DNA of 7,444 nucleotides, from assembly GCA_945897395.1 (NCBI GenBank), contig CAMDFE010000068.1, forward strand, positions 1 to 7,444, read 5' to 3'. Under the pieces are notes generated by a model, which ran no database searches, had not been told where the DNA came from, and saw only the letters and a list, made by a program, of their open reading frames with translations. The position numbers and the translations under genes were made by a program. Each line of letters begins with the position of its first letter. Positions within the stretch are counted from its first letter, which is position 1. Source of the stretch: Chryseobacterium gleum. GTDB lineage: Bacteria > Bacteroidota > Bacteroidia > Flavobacteriales_D > Sanyastnellaceae. Shown piece by piece: positions 5,237-7,444 of the stretch.

Positions 5237-6373
5237 ATGAATAAGATTATTACATTGTCGGCCATAGCGGCAATTTCATTAGCTGTTTTTTCTTCTTGCG
5301 ACACCGATGTAGATTTAACTGCACCTTACGCGAGCACAACAGTTGTATTCGGATTGCTAGACCCTCAGGCCGATACTCAGTTCGTGAAAATAAACAAGAC
5401 CTTTCTTGGTGATGGCAATTTGAACGAGTACGCCATGATTCGCGACAGCTCTGAATACAAGTGGGAAGAATTTACTTCTCTGCGCATTGACGAGTATGTT
5501 TCAGGGAATCCTAATCCAATTGCAACACACAACCTTTCGCCAATTACCATTAACAACAAAGACGTGAACGGCATGTTTTACGGACCAGCGCAAACGGTTT
5601 ATTATTTTGCAACTCCTACTGGACTTAATCCAAATGCCACCTACAAACTCGTTGCCGATTTCGTTTCTCGTCCAGACATATTCGCTTGGACCAATGTTAT
5701 TCCTTCAGCCAATGTCTTTTTCCAAAGCCCCCAAACCAACTTAGGAATGTCATTCGCCTCGATAAACACCGTAACGGGAGCAATCGATTATCGCGATAAT
5801 GTTTCCATTCGTTGGACACCAATTGATAATGCTGAGATTTATGATTTAGCTCTTCGCTTTTACTATACAGAAAATGTATACTCTGACAATGCGCTTACGC
5901 TATTGGTTTCCTCTACCGATAAGTTCATTGACTGGAAAATCGGAACATTCAACGCTGACGACATTGATTTGAATTCAGGTTATTACAATCTAACATTTAA
6001 TGCAGAGCCGTTCTTTTCATATTTAGGAACCAACATTCCAACAGATTCGCATATTCGTCGTGAAGCGGGAACCTATGACGGAAATAAGACACGTGCTTTT
6101 GAATTGCGCATGGGCTTAGCGAACGACGAATTGAAGACCTACATCAACGTAAACAATCCTGTAACCGGAATTATTCAAGAGCGTCCGAGCTACACCAATG
6201 TAGTTGGCGGATTAGGTCTATTCGCTTCACGTGCGAGTGCTTATGTGTTGAACATTCCTTTGGAATCTGGTAACGGAACCAGTAACATTAATGCGCTAAT
6301 GAACGGCATCTACACATCTGATTTAAACTTCTGCGATCCGAATCCGAGCAATACAGAATTCACTTGCAACTAA
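5237..6373 (+). CDS. Lipoprotein of unknown function (possibly DUF4249-like)
   Basis: This 378-residue protein starts with a clear lipoprotein signal peptide: Lys3, a hydrophobic core to about residue 18, and lipobox FSSC with lipidated Cys21. The following DTDVD is acidic, which in Bacteroidota often favours outer-membrane or surface placement. Residues 30-60 (TTVVFGLLDPQADTQFVKIN, then a KTFLG segment) look like the start of a beta-sandwich domain. Such domains occur in Bacteroidota envelope lipoproteins, some classed as DUF4249. The rest is rich in beta-prone segments with no catalytic motif that I recognise. Two late cysteines (FCDPNP and FTCN at the end) could form a disulfide. It sits 52 bp after the acyl-CoA reductase gene with its own promoter, and no TonB-dependent receptor is beside it. 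The lipoprotein call is firm; the family name is tentative. Confidence 0.85.
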   Translation: MNKIITLSAIAAISLAVFSSCDTDVDLTAPYASTTVVFGLLDPQADTQFVKINKTFLGDGNLNEYAMIRDSSEYKWEEFTSLRIDEYVSGNPNPIATHNLSPITINNKDVNGMFYGPAQTVYYFATPTGLNPNATYKLVADFVSRPDIFAWTNVIPSANVFFQSPQTNLGMSFASINTVTGAIDYRDNVSIRWTPIDNAEIYDLALRFYYTENVYSDNALTLLVSSTDKFIDWKIGTFNADDIDLNSGYYNLTFNAEPFFSYLGTNIPTDSHIRREAGTYDGNKTRAFELRMGLANDELKTYINVNNPVTGIIQERPSYTNVVGGLGLFASRASAYVLNIPLESGNGTSNINALMNGIYTSDLNFCDPNPSNTEFTCN

Positions 6374-6390
6374 GAATTTTCAAGCAATAA

Positions 6391-6416
6391 AAAAAGGGAG
6401 CATTCGCTCCCTTTTT
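6391..6416. terminator. Bidirectional terminator between the lipoprotein and T9SS genes
   Basis: An 11-bp perfect stem (6391-6401 with 6406-6416, core GGGAGC/GCTCCC) closes on an ATTC loop. AAAAA precedes it and TTTTT follows, giving U-tracts on both strands. It lies 17 bp after the lipoprotein stop and 18 bp beyond the stop of the converging gene, so it can end both transcripts. Confidence 0.93.
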
Positions 6417-6434
6417 CATTTCAATAAACTTCTA

Positions 6435-7444
6435 TTACTTCTTCAAGAAATAAGTCTCACTTGTTGCTGTTTTTAGGAAGTATAATCCGTTAGCCAAACC
6501 ACTCACTTCGATCTGAGAGTTGTCTGAAATACTTCCTTCCATTACACGCTTACCTTCCATGTTAAAAACCGAGTAAGGAACGTTGTATGCACCTTCCCAT
6601 TTAACAGTTAAGTAATCAGTTGTTGGATTGGGAAACACTGCGAATTGAGGAGCATTTGCTTCCACAACACTTACAACAGGCTGAGCAGCAACCAAGACTC
6701 CGGAATTTGTTCCGGCAGAATAATTCACTTGAACCAAAGGCACCATCCATTCGTGAACCAAGAACTTATATTCAATTGCCTCTGGACGATCGAACTGAAA
6801 TCCGAAACCCAAAAGATCCACATAAATAGAATCCGCAGCATTAATTGTCGTTTTAACACGAATTGCATCGTACGTCGTTCCGAAGTAATTCACCGTACCC
6901 CAACCATCCACTTCATTTACACGTGTCTGATTTGTTTTTCTGTACCCCAAGGTTGGAATTTGAATCACCTGTTCCGAAACACTTGTTTGAAGATCTCCGA
7001 ATGCTACCGGATAATCGTAAACGATATCTACTGGACTTGCTTGTTGTGGAATTGGAATACCACTCACCGTGGCGCCAACTCCAACAATTGCATAACGACT
7101 GTTGCTATTCTGGTAGTAAGAATAGATATCTTCCAACGTAACAGGAAGTCCTTGCGTGCTTCCGCCTATTGATGCTAAACCTATTGCGAAATCCGAATTG
7201 TGTTCCGAATCGAAAGGGCTATTGAAAAAGACCTGATATGCGAAAGGAGTGGTTGAAATATCTACACATTCTTGTTGCTGAATATTTCCTGTTAGCGTTA
7301 GGTTACTCTCGTCGAAATTCCAAACATGATTGGGCCCTGTATCGCCTTCATCGAATGCTCCAATAATGGTTGCATTCTCTTGTGCAAGAATATCTCCGCC
7401 CATGGGCAAATCATTTTTGGTTATCGTGATTTGTGCGCTTAAAC
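6435..7444 (-). CDS. T9SS type A sorting domain-containing secreted protein (5' end outside window)
   Basis: This exported protein carries a C-terminal type IX secretion signal. About 335 residues are visible, and the frame is open to the right edge. The first residues in the window read LSAQITITKNDLPMGGD. LSAQ fits the end of a Sec signal peptide cut after Ala, so probably only the initiator region and hydrophobic core (15-20 residues) are missing. The in-frame TTG and ATG at 7409 and 7403 are therefore not the start. The body is beta-rich (for example TPFAYQVFFNSPFDSEHNSD) and without a known enzyme motif. The last ~70 residues are a type A sorting domain: FAVFPNPTTDYLTV, then VFNMEGKRV, GLANGLYFLK and the end YFLKK. 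T9SS normally removes this domain and anchors or releases the protein at the cell surface. The function of the body is unknown. Confidence 0.92.
   Translation of the reverse strand, partial: LSAQITITKNDLPMGGDILAQENATIIGAFDEGDTGPNHVWNFDESNLTLTGNIQQQECVDISTTPFAYQVFFNSPFDSEHNSDFAIGLASIGGSTQGLPVTLEDIYSYYQNSNSRYAIVGVGATVSGIPIPQQASPVDIVYDYPVAFGDLQTSVSEQVIQIPTLGYRKTNQTRVNEVDGWGTVNYFGTTYDAIRVKTTINAADSIYVDLLGFGFQFDRPEAIEYKFLVHEWMVPLVQVNYSAGTNSGVLVAAQPVVSVVEANAPQFAVFPNPTTDYLTVKWEGAYNVPYSVFNMEGKRVMEGSISDNSQIEVSGLANGLYFLKTATSETYFLKK

Noticed and set aside
6645..7172. Plus-strand open frame of about 175 codons opposite the T9SS gene, with two shorter ones overlapping it
   Set aside because: It lies entirely antisense to a well-supported gene, has a Cys/His/Arg-rich unnatural composition and no recognisable domain.

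Overview
The window looks like a chromosomal segment from a Bacteroidota member, probably class Flavobacteriia. This rests on an S46 dipeptidyl-peptidase, a protein with a C-terminal type IX secretion (T9SS) sorting domain, a lipoprotein with a Bacteroidota-style lipobox, promoter boxes of the TAnnTTTG type, little Shine-Dalgarno signal, and moderately AT-rich DNA. The class assignment is inference; no rRNA or marker gene is present.

Layout. Bases 1-1751 (+) hold the C-terminal ~580 residues of an S46 peptidase, cut by the left edge and closed by a strong hairpin terminator. Bases 1752-2017 are an AT-rich gap with that terminator and two further hairpins. Next comes a single-domain Y1/HUH transposase of the RAYT (REP-associated) kind (2018-2569, +). 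Bases 2642-3668 (+) are a two-gene operon: a PadR-family repressor overlapping by 17 bp a membrane protein with a helical cytosolic N-terminus and two GldL-like FK-x-x-H-x-P motifs. A bidirectional terminator separates it from a 2[4Fe-4S] ferredoxin (3720-4070, -). The ferredoxin is divergent from a LuxC-family acyl-CoA reductase (4129-5184, +), with their promoter and start signals packed into 58 bp. A lipoprotein gene (5237-6373, +) follows with a promoter box only 4 bp before its ATG. It converges through a second bidirectional terminator on a T9SS-secreted protein (6435-7444, -), whose signal peptide begins just outside the right edge.

How the genes relate. The PadR gene and the membrane protein look like one regulatory unit, a soluble DNA-binding partner and a membrane partner. 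A row of three 15-bp-spaced ATACAT/ATGTAT half-sites over the PadR promoter suggests autoregulation. The ferredoxin and acyl-CoA reductase share a divergent control region and may be co-regulated redox functions. The peptidase, lipoprotein and T9SS protein are cell-envelope or exported products typical of a protein-degrading Bacteroidota cell. The transposase is the only mobile-element-related gene. There is no CRISPR array, tRNA, rRNA or obvious defence or biosynthetic island.
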